64,000 bases of DNA from Endotrypanum monterogeii (lineage: Eukaryota; Euglenozoa; Kinetoplastea; Trypanosomatida; Trypanosomatidae), in contig CM007319.1 in NCBI GenBank assembly GCA_000333855.2, positions 1,946,282-2,010,281 of the forward strand, read 5' to 3'. The notes under the pieces are model-generated. The model was not told where the DNA came from. It did not search any database and was given only the letters and a program-made list of their open reading frames with translations. A program made the translations under genes and the position numbers. Shown here piece by piece: positions 63,516 through 64,000 of the stretch. Each line of letters starts with the position of its first letter. The first letter of the stretch is position 1.

Positions 63516-64000
63516 TTATTTGGGCCACGCACGCAAGCTAGCCAGAACCTTGTCCCCAGACGGTGCTTGAGCCGCGCGGCGGTGTTCGAGGTAGGCACGG
63601 TGCGCTGAGCGCAAACTCCACTCATTATGCGGGCCGACAACTTTGTAGTCGCGCAAGCGGGCCTGCAGCGTATCACAGACGAAATTTTCAAAGCCCTCCC
63701 TCTCCGCCTCGGCCTCTCGGATCCCGGGGAGGCTGTGCAGTGACACTTGACCCAAAGAGTCAGCGAGTTCCTGTGCACCCCACGTGAAAAGGCGCAGCGT
63801 ATCAGAACCCACCAAGCACGCCGCCGCTTGCAGTTCCTCCTTGCACCTCCGGCGGCACGTACTCAACGTGACCAGACGTCCCTCCTCGGCCACGCGAGCC
63901 CCGAACACCTCCGAGGGATCCTCTGGCGCCCCACAAATCACCAACGAAAACCGAAAACGGAGTAAAAAATGGAGGAGAGCCCCAGTGCCGAATGTGTGGC
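63516..64000 (-). CDS. Partial gene, possibly a degenerate LmbE/PIG-L-like protein
   Basis: The frame is open from the stop at 63516-63518 to the right window edge with no in-frame ATG, so about 160 C-terminal codons are visible and the start lies outside. The order of features recalls the LmbE/PIG-L deacetylase fold: a strand plus loop SLVICGAPEDPSEVFG where these enzymes have HPDDE, then RLVTLST, RRCKEELQAAACLVGSD where they have R-x-x-E-x-x-A-A-x-x-LG, and VVGPHNEWSLRSAHRAYLEH where they have H-x-x-x-H. The metal-binding HPDD is not intact here (APED), which would suggest loss of activity or a chance likeness. If real, PIG-L enzymes remove the acetyl group from GlcNAc-PI in GPI synthesis. 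I give the family assignment only about one chance in three. Confidence 0.65.
   Translation of the reverse strand, partial: HTFGTGALLHFLLRFRFSLVICGAPEDPSEVFGARVAEEGRLVTLSTCRRRCKEELQAAACLVGSDTLRLFTWGAQELADSLGQVSLHSLPGIREAEAEREGFENFVCDTLQARLRDYKVVGPHNEWSLRSAHRAYLEHRRAAQAPSGDKVLASLRAWPK

Noticed and set aside
1..64000. Strand-switch region, CRISPR array, rRNA or spliced-leader genes
   Set aside because: All convincing genes share one strand. No spaced direct repeats typical of CRISPR occur, and no rRNA or spliced-leader-like sequence was seen.

Overview
The window looks like nuclear DNA of a Leishmania-group trypanosomatid. Every convincing gene lies on the minus strand, in one long head-to-tail array without introns. 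The genes are separated by 0.9 to 5 kb of low-complexity DNA rich in (CA)n, (TA)n, poly-A and poly-G. Polypyrimidine tracts (polypurine on the given strand) sit upstream of several starts, as expected for trans-spliced polycistronic transcription, so transcription runs from right to left. From memory, L. major chromosome 24 carries mitochondrial fumarate hydratase, the UDP-galactose transporter LPG5A and aspartate aminotransferase close together in this order; this window appears to be the syntenic block, but I could not check it.

Layout in transcription order (right to left): a partial gene at the right edge, possibly a degenerate LmbE/PIG-L-like protein (63516 to the edge); outer-arm dynein intermediate chain DNAI1/IC1 (60441-62495); an FCP1/NLI-type HAD phosphatase (55049-56206); the ribosome-quality-control E3 ligase listerin/LTN1 (47416-52800); a protein of unknown function (45210-46169); a leucine-rich-repeat protein (41782-43236); a 5 kb gene-free stretch; class I fumarate hydratase (35076-36725); an Rsm22-type mitoribosomal methyltransferase-like protein (29845-32973); GPI ethanolamine-phosphate transferase PIG-O (26032-28899); a four-span membrane protein (23164-23949); UDP-galactose transporter LPG5A (20785-22134); mitochondrial-type aspartate aminotransferase (17353-18687); a large Ser-rich coiled-coil protein (11093-14176); a membrane-anchored protein faintly resembling GAA1 (6139-8019); a TPR+SET (SMYD-like) protein (2726-4711); and a partial two-span membrane protein at the left edge (up to 818).

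Several genes serve glycoconjugate or GPI biosynthesis (PIG-O, LPG5A, perhaps the GAA1-like and LmbE-like proteins) and two serve mitochondrial C4/amino-acid metabolism (fumarase, aspartate aminotransferase). Since trypanosomatid arrays are usually not functional operons, I treat this as coincidence unless shown otherwise.

The intergenic DNA holds three pairs of dispersed repeats that I could align by eye: a 369-base pair of copies about 96% identical, a 169-base pair with only two mismatches, and a shorter degenerate direct pair bracketing LPG5A. They resemble SIDER-type degenerate retroposons, but that assignment is not verified. Both N-gaps (19396-19415 and 56358-56367) are flanked by error-rich sequence that is a garbled second copy of clean sequence on the other side of the gap, so each is probably a false duplication in the assembly. 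I see no tRNA, rRNA, CRISPR or strand-switch region, and no clear previously undescribed system.
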